Positions 35,666-44,711 of a stretch of 64,000 bases of DNA are shown here, piece after piece. Positions within the stretch are counted from its first letter, which is position 1; every line of letters starts with the position of its first letter. This DNA comes from Paenactinomyces guangxiensis (lineage in GTDB: Bacteria > Bacillota > Bacilli > Thermoactinomycetales > Thermoactinomycetaceae). Location of the stretch: contig NZ_JAECVR010000006.1 of assembly GCF_016055185.1 (NCBI RefSeq), positions 1 to 64,000 of the forward strand, given 5' to 3'. The notes under the pieces are model-generated. The model did no database searches. It was not told where the DNA came from and saw nothing but the letters and a program-made list of their open reading frames with translations. The position numbers and the translations under genes were made by a program.

Positions 35666-37246
35666 TTACTTTTCAATCAGTCCTTCTTCTTTTAGGAAAT
35701 CTACGGCAACATCTTCATATTGTTCCTTGTCGATGTCTACGCGTGAATTCAACTCTTGCATCTTTTCGTTATCGATTTTGCCGGCAAGCAAACCTAACAC
35801 TTTTTCCAATTCCGGGTATTTCTCCAAAGTGTCAGCCCTTATAACTGGTACGGCATAGTATGGTGGAAAGGAATTCTTATCGTCTTCAAGTACCCTTAAG
35901 TTAAATGCCGGTATGCGTCCGTCAGTTGCGAAGGCGTCAATGACATCCACCTCACCGTTTTTAATGGCACTATACATGATCCCTGAGTCCATTGTCTGTT
36001 TATCGCGAAACTCTATACCGTACGTTTCCTGAAGGCCAGGGTAGCCGTCTTTGCGTTCCAAAAATTCAGGCTCGGACCCAAGTGTGAGCTCCGGCGCCTT
36101 CTTTTTTAGGTCTGAAATGGTTTTGACTCCCCACTTTTTGGCATCATCTTCTCGGATGGTCAACGTGTAGGTATTGTTAAAGCCGATCGGTTCCAGCCAG
36201 ACTAAATCGTACTCTTCTTTAAACTTTTTCTTCACAATGTCATACACTTTATCCGGGTCATTGATCATGTCTCCCTGCAAAATGTTTAACAAACCTGTTC
36301 CTGTGTACTCCATGTATAGGTCGTATTCGCCCGTTTTGACACCTTCAAACGCAGGTGCCGTCCCGCCAAGGAACGACTCGTATTCCACGTTCAGATCTGT
36401 TTTTTCTTCAATAAGGTGCCCCATGACGTAAACCATAATTTCTTGTTCCGTAAAATTCTTTCCGGTGATTGTAATCGTTTTGCCACCACCGCCGTTACCG
36501 ATTTGTGTAACTAACGCTGATATTGGCAGGATCAGAATCAATGCGACTACAACCCACTTTCGAATACGCCCGCTGTTTTTATCGGATTTTTTATCTTTCC
36601 GAACGCCTCTCGGGGTTACATCGGTTTCTAGCAACTTCAGTAAATAGTCAAACACAATTGCCAAAAGTGCTGATGGAATCGCCCCAGCCAATATGAGACC
36701 CGTATTGTACGTTTGTAACCCACGGAAAATCAAATCTCCGAGTCCACCTGCACCAATCAAACCCGCAATCGTAGCGACACCGATGATTAACACCGTAGCG
36801 GTCCGAATCCCGCCCATAATGACACTTAAAGCTAAAGGCAGTTCAACCATCCACAGCACTTGACGGTTGGTCATTCCCATGCCGACACCGGCTTCTACAG
36901 CCGCACGGTCAACCCCAACAATCCCAAGGTATGTATTGCGTAAGATGGGCAGTAATCCGTAAATAGTCAAAGCGATAATCGCCGGAAATTGCCCTGTACC
37001 GATGAATGGTACTAAAAATACGAGGAGCGCAAGGCTGGGAATCGTTTGAAAGACACCGGTTATCCCAATGATCGAATCGGCCATTTTTTGATGACGCGTT
37101 AAGTAAATACCAAGTGGAACAGAAATGAGAATCGCAATCCCGATGGAAATAAGAGAAAGATACATATGTTCTATGACAAGGTTCCATATAGTTGGCCAGC
37201 GGTTTACAAAAACATCGATTGTACTAGAAATTAAATCAGGAATCAT
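35666..37246 (-). CDS. OpuC-type ABC permease fused to substrate-binding domain
   Basis: The 526-residue protein joins a permease domain (residues about 1-205, six membrane segments, GVATIAGLIGAGGLGDLIFRG) to a solute-binding domain (about 260-526, starting after a further membrane segment at about 230-250: ITITGKNFTEQEIMVYVMGHLIE). This family imports glycine betaine, choline, carnitine or related amines, and includes the EgtU ergothioneine importers. ATG 37246 has AGGAGG 5 bases upstream. The ATPase is encoded just upstream. Confidence 0.88.
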   Translation of the reverse strand: MIPDLISSTIDVFVNRWPTIWNLVIEHMYLSLISIGIAILISVPLGIYLTRHQKMADSIIGITGVFQTIPSLALLVFLVPFIGTGQFPAIIALTIYGLLPILRNTYLGIVGVDRAAVEAGVGMGMTNRQVLWMVELPLALSVIMGGIRTATVLIIGVATIAGLIGAGGLGDLIFRGLQTYNTGLILAGAIPSALLAIVFDYLLKLLETDVTPRGVRKDKKSDKNSGRIRKWVVVALILILPISALVTQIGNGGGGKTITITGKNFTEQEIMVYVMGHLIEEKTDLNVEYESFLGGTAPAFEGVKTGEYDLYMEYTGTGLLNILQGDMINDPDKVYDIVKKKFKEEYDLVWLEPIGFNNTYTLTIREDDAKKWGVKTISDLKKKAPELTLGSEPEFLERKDGYPGLQETYGIEFRDKQTMDSGIMYSAIKNGEVDVIDAFATDGRIPAFNLRVLEDDKNSFPPYYAVPVIRADTLEKYPELEKVLGLLAGKIDNEKMQELNSRVDIDKEQYEDVAVDFLKEEGLIEK

Positions 37247-37265
37247 CCACACCTCCTGCTTTTAT

Positions 37266-38381
37266 TTAATTGACAATTTGATCGACAATATGCTCCACCA
37301 GGCTTGCACGGTTGACAATTCCGTGAAGTCTATTTTGCTCATCTACGACCGGAACGAACCCAAAACGGGAATCGTTTACAAGTTGAAACGCTTCCTCTGC
37401 CGGATCATCCAGTTGAAGCGTCGCTATATCCGTTTCCATTATATCGTTTAACGTTAGGTCTTCTTGTTTGTAGTTTTTTTGTACATCCCAGACCGTTGCA
37501 ATGCCGAGGAAGGTGTCGTCATTGTCAACGACGACCAAGCTGTCGACACGCTTTCTACGCATCAGTTTCAATGACTCAGCCAATCCCCGCATGTTATATG
37601 CTGTCACAGGCGTGACCATAAGCTTTTTCAACTTAGGCATTACGACATTTTCCTGTAAGCGGTCTTCACCGATGAAATTACGAACAAACTCATTGGATGG
37701 GTGGCGTAAAATATTTTCGGGACGGTCGAGTTGTACGATCTCACCGTCTTTCATAATGCAAATACGGTCGGCGATTTTCAAGGCCTCATCCATGTCATGG
37801 GTAACAAATACAATGGTCTTGCGAATTTCCCGTTGTAACCGGACAAGTTCATCTTGAAGTTGCTCACGGCTGATCGGATCCAGAGCACTAAACGGCTCAT
37901 CCATAAGAATAATTTTCGGTTCAGCGGCCAATGCCCGGATGACTCCAACCCGCTGCTGCTGTCCCCCACTTAATTCGGAAGGGTAGCGCTCACCGAATGT
38001 TTCCGGGTCCAAGCCCACCATCTCCATCAATTCGTTTACCTTATCCACGTATTGTTCCTTCTTCCACTTCTTGAGACGTGGCACAAGCGAAACATTTTCT
38101 TTAATGTTCATGTGTGGCAACAGCCCGATTTGCTGGATGACATATCCCGTATTGCGGCGCAACGTTACCGGATCCTCTCCGGCAATATCTTTTCCTTCAA
38201 TGGTAATGGTGCCTTTCGTCGGTTCAATCAGACGATTCACCATCTTCATGGTCGTTGTTTTTCCACAGCCGCTGGGACCGATAAGAACGAGCAACTCCCC
38301 CTCTTTGACTTTAAATGAAATATCTTTAAGTGCTTCGAAACCGTCTTCGAATGTCTTGGATACCTCTTTAAATTCGATCAA
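37266..38381 (-). CDS. OpuCA-type ABC transporter ATPase with CBS domains
   Basis: This 371-residue ATPase carries Walker A GPSGCGKTT, signature LSGGQQQRVGVIRAL, Walker B IILMDEPFSAL and a C-terminal tandem CBS pair (about 250-365) that senses ionic strength or nucleotides in OpuA/OpuC systems. I choose the TTG at 38381, 9 bases after GAGGAGG; the frame extends further upstream without support. It makes a two-gene importer with 35666-37246. Confidence 0.88.
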   Translation of the reverse strand: MIEFKEVSKTFEDGFEALKDISFKVKEGELLVLIGPSGCGKTTTMKMVNRLIEPTKGTITIEGKDIAGEDPVTLRRNTGYVIQQIGLLPHMNIKENVSLVPRLKKWKKEQYVDKVNELMEMVGLDPETFGERYPSELSGGQQQRVGVIRALAAEPKIILMDEPFSALDPISREQLQDELVRLQREIRKTIVFVTHDMDEALKIADRICIMKDGEIVQLDRPENILRHPSNEFVRNFIGEDRLQENVVMPKLKKLMVTPVTAYNMRGLAESLKLMRRKRVDSLVVVDNDDTFLGIATVWDVQKNYKQEDLTLNDIMETDIATLQLDDPAEEAFQLVNDSRFGFVPVVDEQNRLHGIVNRASLVEHIVDQIVN

Positions 38382-38594
38382 TTCTAAGCACCTCCTCACT
38401 TTTATTAACAAAGGACTCATATTTTTAAATTACACTTCTTATGGATGAAGGTCAAATAACTATGGGGCAGTCAAGAAGATATTAAGACAGAACAAACCAG
38501 GCGAATCCGGGAATCTGCCGGAACGTAAACGTTCTGAACTTGGCTTACACTCATTTTATTCTTTTACAATCACAACCGATTTTAAAAAACTCAA

Positions 38595-38629
38595 CGACCG
38601 CTCCCCAGTGGAATACCGGGAAGCAGTCG
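38595..38629 (-). terminator. Terminator of the alpha-xylosidase gene
   Basis: On the minus strand CGACTGCTTCCC pairs imperfectly with GGGGAGCGGTCG and is followed by TTGAGTTTTTTAAAA. Otherwise the 38421-38719 gap shows no gene. Confidence 0.65.
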
Positions 38630-38719
38630 CTGTGATAAATAGGCTTATTTTATTGTCTACTTGACAGGGTTTAAGATTTAGTCTTGATTTTTGAAGGTGC
38701 AGGAAGATTTTGCATTCGA

Positions 38720-41041
38720 TTACAGTCTTACTTCAATTCTTGTCACTTTCTCATTTGGAATTAATTTCACTCCAAAAGTGTCAGCTTGCACTTCAGCCCC
38801 TATGACAGAAGCTACTTGTTCCATTCCGCGCAATTGAACACTCCAGTGTTTGTTTGCGCCGGCAACCTCTATGGAAATGACATCTGACTCTCTCGCAGCG
38901 GTGAATAGCAATTCCCGGTTGCCTTTTTCGGAATAAACGGGGATTGTCACACGGTTTCCTTCTTCCAGTTCAAATATATGGAACTCTACACCATCGGCAT
39001 AATTATAGTCCGGTTGATTATCAACTGCGCCCATTGCAATGACAGAATTGGGCCGGACATATAACGGCAGGCTTAAATAATCATGGTGTTCCTTCCGCCA
39101 GACTCCACCGTCTGCCTTTTCCCCCGTTAAAAGATGGGTCCATTTCCCTTCAGGGAGGTAGTAATGGGCCAATCCTTTTTCATTAAAAACAGGTGCAACC
39201 AGCAGGGATTCACCAAGCATATATTGACGATCCAAATAGGCACATGCGGGGTCCCCGTTAAATTCCAACACCATGGATCTCATCATGGGAACTCCGGTTT
39301 CTGAAGCTTCAATTGCTTTACTATAAAGATATGGCATAAGGCGGCACTTCAACCGTGTAAAGAAGCGAAGCACATCAACCGATTCCTCATCATAAAGCCA
39401 CGGCACCCGATAAGATTTGCTTCCGTGCAAACGGCTGTGGCTTGATAAAAGCCCAAAAGCAATCCATCTCTTATAAACATCCGCGGTTGAATTGCTTTCA
39501 AACCCGCCGATATCATGGCTCCAGAATCCGAAACCGGACATGCCGAGCGAAAGGCCTCCACGCAAGCTTTCAGCCATGGATGGATAAGTGGCCGTACAAT
39601 CTCCCCCCCAGTGAACCGGGAATTGCTGGCTGCCCACAGTCGCCGAACGGGCAAATAACACGGCTTCACCTTTTCCTTTCTCCTCTTCCAGCACATCAAA
39701 AACAACTTTGTTATATAGGAATGTGTAGTAATTATGCATTTTCATCGGGTCTGAACCGTCAAAATACACGACATCTGTGGGAATTCTCTCACCAAAATCT
39801 GTTTTAAAGCAATCCACGCCCATCCGGATGAGGCTGCGCAGCTTATCCGCATACCATTCACATGCATGGGGATTTGTAAAATCAACAATACCCATACCCG
39901 GTTGCCATAAATCCCACTGCCATACATCGCCATTTTCTTTCTTAAGCAAATAGCCATGTTCTTTCGCTTCGTCAAACAGGCAGGAGCGCTGGGCAATATA
40001 TGGATTAATCCACACACAGATTTTCAGCCCTTTCGCTTTCAGCCGTTGGAGCATTTGTTCCGGTTCGGGAAAAATCCGCTCATCCCATTTAAAGTTGCAC
40101 CATTCAAATTCCTTCATCCAAAAACAATCAAAATGAAAAACATGAACCGGTAAATCACGGCTGGACATGCCATCAATAAACTGATTCACCGTCGCTTCGT
40201 CATAATTTGTTGTAAATGAAGTAGACAGCCACAGACCAAACGTCCACGCCGGCGGTAAAGCAGGTTTACCTGTCAGTTCAGTATAGTTTTCTATCACCTT
40301 TTTCATCGAAGGGCCGCCGATCAGATAGTAATCAAGGTGCTCACCGGAAACACTGAATTGCACCTTTGAAACATATTCAGATGCCACTTCAAACGATACC
40401 CGTTCCGGATGGTTCACAAACACACCATAACCTTTATTTGAAAGATAAAAGGGAATATTTTTATAGGCTTGCTCTGTGTTCGTTCCCCCATCCCTGTTCC
40501 AGATATCCACCGTCTGGCCATTTTTAACAAATGGTGTAAATCTCTCGCCCAGACCATAAATATATTCATCAGGTTCAAGATCCAGCTGTTCCCTCATATA
40601 TGTTTTTCCGTCCTGTGAAAGGATATGGGCAATACTTTTATAACCACTCGACGTTATTTTTTCACCCCGGTATTCAAAAGTTATCTCCCAGTTTCCTTCT
40701 TTCTGAACCTTAACCGTTAAATCGCCGCTTGTTAAAGAGACAACCGATTGATTTTCTGCAATGGAAACGGCATGATCCTTATTTTCACGAACGGCAAAAC
40801 GGGGTCCCCGCTCTCTTCCGCCTTTATGATGATCAATCTGGACACGAATGACATCTTGCATAGGTGCAGATATATTCAATTCCAATAACGGGGTGTCCAG
40901 TTGGCCCGAGCGGTCTAAAATGTGGCGCGGTGATGCAAGGATCGTAAGTGAACGGTCATTTTGCATGATCTCATGCACCTCTACCACGCTGGTGATTTTA
41001 TATTCCTTCCTGGTCAGCCATTGTCCGTCTGAAAACTTCAT
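38720..41041 (-). CDS. yicI: GH31 alpha-xylosidase, YicI-like
   Basis: This 773-residue intracellular enzyme has the YicI layout: N-terminal galactose-mutarotase-like domain, then a barrel with nucleophile D415 in CFKTDFGERIP and acid/base D481 in HWGGDCTATYPSM, and C-terminal beta domains. YicI releases alpha-xylose from isoprimeverose and xyloglucan fragments. No signal peptide. ATG 41041 follows GGGAAGGGAG. It is divergent from an AraC-type regulator. Confidence 0.9.
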   Translation of the reverse strand: MKFSDGQWLTRKEYKITSVVEVHEIMQNDRSLTILASPRHILDRSGQLDTPLLELNISAPMQDVIRVQIDHHKGGRERGPRFAVRENKDHAVSIAENQSVVSLTSGDLTVKVQKEGNWEITFEYRGEKITSSGYKSIAHILSQDGKTYMREQLDLEPDEYIYGLGERFTPFVKNGQTVDIWNRDGGTNTEQAYKNIPFYLSNKGYGVFVNHPERVSFEVASEYVSKVQFSVSGEHLDYYLIGGPSMKKVIENYTELTGKPALPPAWTFGLWLSTSFTTNYDEATVNQFIDGMSSRDLPVHVFHFDCFWMKEFEWCNFKWDERIFPEPEQMLQRLKAKGLKICVWINPYIAQRSCLFDEAKEHGYLLKKENGDVWQWDLWQPGMGIVDFTNPHACEWYADKLRSLIRMGVDCFKTDFGERIPTDVVYFDGSDPMKMHNYYTFLYNKVVFDVLEEEKGKGEAVLFARSATVGSQQFPVHWGGDCTATYPSMAESLRGGLSLGMSGFGFWSHDIGGFESNSTADVYKRWIAFGLLSSHSRLHGSKSYRVPWLYDEESVDVLRFFTRLKCRLMPYLYSKAIEASETGVPMMRSMVLEFNGDPACAYLDRQYMLGESLLVAPVFNEKGLAHYYLPEGKWTHLLTGEKADGGVWRKEHHDYLSLPLYVRPNSVIAMGAVDNQPDYNYADGVEFHIFELEEGNRVTIPVYSEKGNRELLFTAARESDVISIEVAGANKHWSVQLRGMEQVASVIGAEVQADTFGVKLIPNEKVTRIEVRL

Positions 41042-41115
41042 GATAATCTCCCTTCCCGGATTTGAGTAGTGGATGAAAGTTAATTATAATAATACTGATT
41101 TTAAAGGGGATTATC

Positions 41116-41145
41116 TTGAAGTTTTCCGTCATTTTATAGCATAAT
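41116..41145 (+). promoter_or_regulatory. Promoter of the AraC-type regulator
   Basis: TTGAAG (41116-41121) and CATAAT (41140-41145) are 18 bases apart upstream of the regulator. A GGATTAT/ATAATCC inverted repeat (41108-41114 and 41141-41147) spans the promoter and could be a regulator-binding site. Confidence 0.4.
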
Positions 41146-41178
41146 CCTGATATTCTTTCTCTTTGGAGTGGATTTCAC

Positions 41179-42051
41179 TTGGAACATGTCAGATTGCTGG
41201 AGGACCGTTTACACGGGGATTCCATGTTTCCGTTAAAAGTTTATACGGTTGATCATTTAGATGGAGAGGTGATCTTCCATTATCACTGGCATCCTGAAAT
41301 GGAATTGATCTATATGGAGGAGGGTACTGCCTCTTTGCAAATGGGAACATCACTCATTACCCTTAAAGCCGGGGAAGCGATTTTTATTCCGAGCGGACAG
41401 CTCCACGCAGCATATCCTGTCGAAAAAACGCCGTTTCGCTTACATGCCATTGTTTTTCATGCCAATCTTATTAACAGTTTTACTTATGATACCATTCAAA
41501 CTCGGTATATTGATCTGATCAGTGGTCCCCATCCTTTCTTCCCAATAATCATTCATGAAAATATCCAATGGATGGAAAATGTTTTAAAATCCATTCAAAT
41601 GATTATCCAACAATTTCAAAGGAAAGAGCCGGTTTTTGAACTCACAATAAAAGCACACCTTCTCATGCTGGTGTCTGAAATCATAAAAAACACCCGGTCG
41701 GAAGATAAACCAAAAAACCCGCATGACTCTGTTAAAATTAACCGGATTAAACAAGTACTTCAGTATATTGAGCAACATTACAGCGAGAAAATCAGCATCC
41801 GGGAGCTGGCCAGAATAATTCAAATGAGCGAAGGCCATTTCAGCCGTTTTTTCAAATCTGTTGTCCGCATGACCCCTGTGGAATATATGAATACGCTGCG
41901 CATTAACAGAGCCGCTAAACTATTAAGGGAGACAGACCGGAGAATTATTGATATTTCCATGGATGTCGGCTTTGATAATCCGAGCTATTTCATCAAAATC
42001 TTTAAACAGCAAAAAAAATGTACGCCATCTCAATTTCGAAAATCTGTCTAA
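41179..42051 (+). CDS. AraC-family regulator with cupin sensor domain
   Basis: This 290-residue protein joins an N-terminal AraC-binding cupin (FHYHWHPEMELIYMEEG, IFIPSGQLHAAYPV) to a C-terminal AraC HTH pair (about 190-290; ISIRELARIIQMSEGHFSRFFK, DVGFDNPSYFIKIFK). The start is TTG, with GGAG 10 bases upstream. It is divergent from the GH31 gene and so probably activates it in response to a xylose-containing sugar. Confidence 0.88.
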   Translation: MEHVRLLEDRLHGDSMFPLKVYTVDHLDGEVIFHYHWHPEMELIYMEEGTASLQMGTSLITLKAGEAIFIPSGQLHAAYPVEKTPFRLHAIVFHANLINSFTYDTIQTRYIDLISGPHPFFPIIIHENIQWMENVLKSIQMIIQQFQRKEPVFELTIKAHLLMLVSEIIKNTRSEDKPKNPHDSVKINRIKQVLQYIEQHYSEKISIRELARIIQMSEGHFSRFFKSVVRMTPVEYMNTLRINRAAKLLRETDRRIIDISMDVGFDNPSYFIKIFKQQKKCTPSQFRKSV

Positions 42052-42154
42052 TTAAGCTCTTTTCCTCATAAAGCATCAGTATGAAATTGAATTTTATCCT
42101 GGCAAAATGATGTTTTTATTGTGGGGTGTAACCTTTTGGCGACCAACCGAGCAG

Positions 42155-42201
42155 AAAGAAGAGGTGAACCGATCACTCCCGGTCATCCCTTCTTTCAGAC
42201 T
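42155..42201. terminator. Imperfect long hairpin between convergent genes
   Basis: AAAGAAG and CTTCTTT arms extend inward through ACCG/CGGT with mismatches to give a hairpin about 45 bases long. It lies between the AraC-type gene and the surface-protein gene, which converge. No strong T-tract on either side. Confidence 0.4.
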
Positions 42202-42210
42202 TCTATCACA

Positions 42211-43326
42211 TTAAGAGAAACGACGGACAACGAGAAGTGTTACACCTGCCAAGAGCACCGCAACACCTGTAGCTGCAGCAACCGGATAGGCAGTAGAGGT
42301 ATCGGGTAACCGTCCGCCTATATTTTGGTTGCCTGAAGAGGGTGGTTGAGGAGTCGAAGATTTGCAGGCTTTTACTTGTTCTTCCGTCACTTCTAACGGA
42401 AATGTTGCTGCTGCAAATCCTGGCTTACCGTCTATATAGGTTGAATCAGGTACTAATGCGACACTGACTGTATATGTGCCTGCAGGCAGTACATCAAACT
42501 CAGCCGAAAACAATGTACTTCGGCTGCCCATTTGATCCTTATAGGCTGCCCGGGTTCCATCTTGCTTAAGGATTTCAATTTCCCACCATGTACTAATCTC
42601 TTTGGCTCCTAATACCTGTCCGACAATCTTATGTTTGCAATCTTCAAACTTATACTGATAAGCCATTTTATACTGATGAGGTTGTACCTCAACTTTTAAG
42701 CTGATTGTTCTGGTTAGTTTAACTGCTTTGCCATCTGCAACTCCTTCAAAAATAACAGTTACCTTATACATGCCCGAAGGGATCATCGGAGATAAATAAT
42801 GTTCAAAATTAGCTTCATCTTTCAGTCCTTCTACACCCATGTGAACAATCGGAGGGTAATCTTCAATCAGATAAGTCCAGGTCCCCTTTGCCTCTTTGGC
42901 ATTCGTAATACTGGCAAACACGTTTCCTTTACCGTCACCTGTTACCGTAAGCGCGGGCGCCGGTACTTCCGGATCACATTTCGGTTTATCCCCAACCTCT
43001 GTCGTTACTTGTTGACCAGCGATATCAAGAATCCAGGTATCATTTGCAGATGTCCATGGCACGTTCTGAACCGCTTTACCATGTGCTTTTACAATCCCTT
43101 CAAACTTCTCACTGCCCCCTTTCCAGGATAAGGTATAGTTTTCATCTTGATCACTATCATTGGTAATACGAAGTTGAACAGTTTTGTCATCCGGCCGGCA
43201 TACACTTGTGAGGTTATAAAGGGTAGTCTCTTTTTCAGCTGCCCCTGCAGGAGTTCCAAACAGCAACATGGTAAATACAAGCGTCAAAATCATTGCCAAT
43301 GGGAGAAATTTTCTCAAACCCCTCAC
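42211..43326 (-). CDS. Wall-anchored surface protein with LPDTS sortase signal
   Basis: The 371-residue protein has a signal peptide (residues 1-30), several beta-sandwich-like repeats with paired cysteines (SVCRPDDKTV, DKPKCDPEV, FEDCKHKIVG, QVKACKSS), a Pro/Ser/Gly linker and a C-terminal sorting signal LPDTS (340-344) followed by a hydrophobic stretch and RRFS. LPDTS is the motif used by the Bacillus subtilis class D sortase YhcS. No sortase is in the window. The N-terminal GTG abuts AAAGG; the TTG three codons in could be the start. Function unknown. Confidence 0.8.
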   Translation of the reverse strand: MRGLRKFLPLAMILTLVFTMLLFGTPAGAAEKETTLYNLTSVCRPDDKTVQLRITNDSDQDENYTLSWKGGSEKFEGIVKAHGKAVQNVPWTSANDTWILDIAGQQVTTEVGDKPKCDPEVPAPALTVTGDGKGNVFASITNAKEAKGTWTYLIEDYPPIVHMGVEGLKDEANFEHYLSPMIPSGMYKVTVIFEGVADGKAVKLTRTISLKVEVQPHQYKMAYQYKFEDCKHKIVGQVLGAKEISTWWEIEILKQDGTRAAYKDQMGSRSTLFSAEFDVLPAGTYTVSVALVPDSTYIDGKPGFAAATFPLEVTEEQVKACKSSTPQPPSSGNQNIGGRLPDTSTAYPVAAATGVAVLLAGVTLLVVRRFS

Positions 43327-43662
43327 CCTTTCAACTATTTATTACCAGGATGATAAGGGATTAGTAAATAGTTATCATGGTTGATACTATTGACAAGATC
43401 AATGGCATAAATCGATACATTTACTCCTTAACACCCTTTTATAATATATTTCGAATAGAGAATTATTTTTAGTGTCTATTATCTCAAAAACTCAGCATCT
43501 CAAAACGTTTCGTTGGCCGTTGAGTATTTTCTTTTTGTGAGCTCTGTTATAGCTTCATCATGGTGTTAGAAATGTTTAAGCAACCACTCCTTAAATCAAT
43601 TGCATTTTTATTCTTATAATAGTATATTTATTCATAATCATATACAACCGGGGGGACGGTTA

Positions 43663-44070
43663 ATGATCTTTCGTAACTTTAAACAGAGTGACTATGATTC
43701 AGTCATTGATTTATGGAAGAGAGCCGGTATCATCTTATCGCGTTCCGATACTATTCAAGGATTGGAGAAAAAATTAGATCGGGACCCTGAACTATTTTTC
43801 GTTGCAGAGGAAGAAGGGCGAATTATAGGCGTGGTCATGGGATGTTACGATGGCAGACGCGGATGGATCAATCATTTGGCTGTTGATCCAGAATATCAAG
43901 GCCGCTGTATAGGTCAGGAAATCATACAGGAACTTGAAAAACGGTTTAGGAAACTCGGATGTGAGAAGGTAAATCTTTTGATTGAAATGCATAATAGTAG
44001 CGTTCAAGGCTTTTATGAAAAGATGGGGTTTAAAAAAGATGAATTAATATTCATGGAAAAGTGGCTTTAA
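43663..44070 (+). CDS. GNAT acetyltransferase, YpeA-like
   Basis: This 135-residue GNAT has the core acetyl-CoA site as INHLAVDPEYQGRCIGQEII (motif A) and SSVQGFYEKMGFKKDE (motif B). ATG 43663 is preceded by GGGGGGACGG; the frame extends 21 codons upstream without support. The substrate is unknown. The 43327-43662 gap holds AT-rich sequence with no gene. Confidence 0.82.
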   Translation: MIFRNFKQSDYDSVIDLWKRAGIILSRSDTIQGLEKKLDRDPELFFVAEEEGRIIGVVMGCYDGRRGWINHLAVDPEYQGRCIGQEIIQELEKRFRKLGCEKVNLLIEMHNSSVQGFYEKMGFKKDELIFMEKWL

Positions 44071-44113
44071 TTGTTTTACGGGATTCCGGGCGAAAAAAAG
44101 GAGCTGCTACAAG

Positions 44114-44678
44114 ATGCTTGCAACAAATAGAATCTATATCCGCAGACTTGAATTGAAAGATGTAGAATAGATGTAGAATAGATGTAGAATCATTGCTTGA
44201 GTTACGGATCAGGAATAGAGATTTTTTACGGCCGTATGAACCTGTCGTACCTGATTCCCACTTTACTTTGCAGGCTCAGCGGGAAGTGATTGAGCGGGGC
44301 GTGCATCAATGGGAAAACGGAGAGGGCTATGCGTTTGGCATCTTTTTAGCGGAGACGGACCAATTGATCGGACGGGTTCATCTGAGCAATGCGGTTCGCA
44401 GAGCATGGCAAAATTGCACCATCGGATATTTTATGGATCAGGAACAGAATGGGCGGGGGTTGATGTCAGAAGCGGTTCGGCTGGCTGTTCAGTTTGCTTT
44501 TCAGGAAGCGGGCCTGCACCGGATCGAAGCGGCTGTGATGCCCGGCAATACCGGCTCGATTCGTGTGTTGGAAAAAGCGGGATTTCAGTATATCGGCCTG
44601 TCCAGGTATCATTTACGGATTCATGGGGTGTGGGAGGATCATAAACTGTATGCCATTACGAGAGGATGTGGTAAATGA
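44114..44678 (+). pseudogene. RimJ/RimL-type GNAT gene disrupted by an 11-bp tandem repeat
   Basis: AAAAGGAG and ATG 44114 open MLATNRIYIRRLELKDVE, which meets TAG. The unit GATGTAGAATA occurs about three times in a row (44159-44191). Removing two units (22 bases) restores one frame: KDVE joins SLLELRIRNRDFLRPYEP and the rest of a normal GNAT (motif NGRGLMSEAVRLAVQFAF, SIRVLEKAGFQYIGLSRYHLRI). The remaining 161-codon frame from TTG 44193 lacks a good ribosome binding site and the first GNAT strand. Confidence 0.8.
44159..44191 (+). repeat. 11-bp tandem repeat inside the GNAT gene
   Basis: About three head-to-tail copies of GATGTAGAATA; the last copy diverges at its final base. Such short direct repeats can expand and contract by slippage, though the length of 11 also shifts the frame. 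Confidence 0.85.
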
Positions 44679-44683
44679 AAATA

Positions 44684-44704
44684 ACCCCCGCTCCGGGCGA
44701 GGGT
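44684..44704 (-). terminator. Terminator of the Ugp-like operon
   Basis: On the minus strand ACCCTCGC and GCGGGGGT pair around CCGGA, followed by TATTTTCATTT, right after the solute-binding protein gene. Confidence 0.7.
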
Positions 44705-44711
44705 GATGCGC

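Noticed and set aside
44159-44191. CRISPR or larger repeat array
   Set aside because: Only about three 11-bp units with no spacers.
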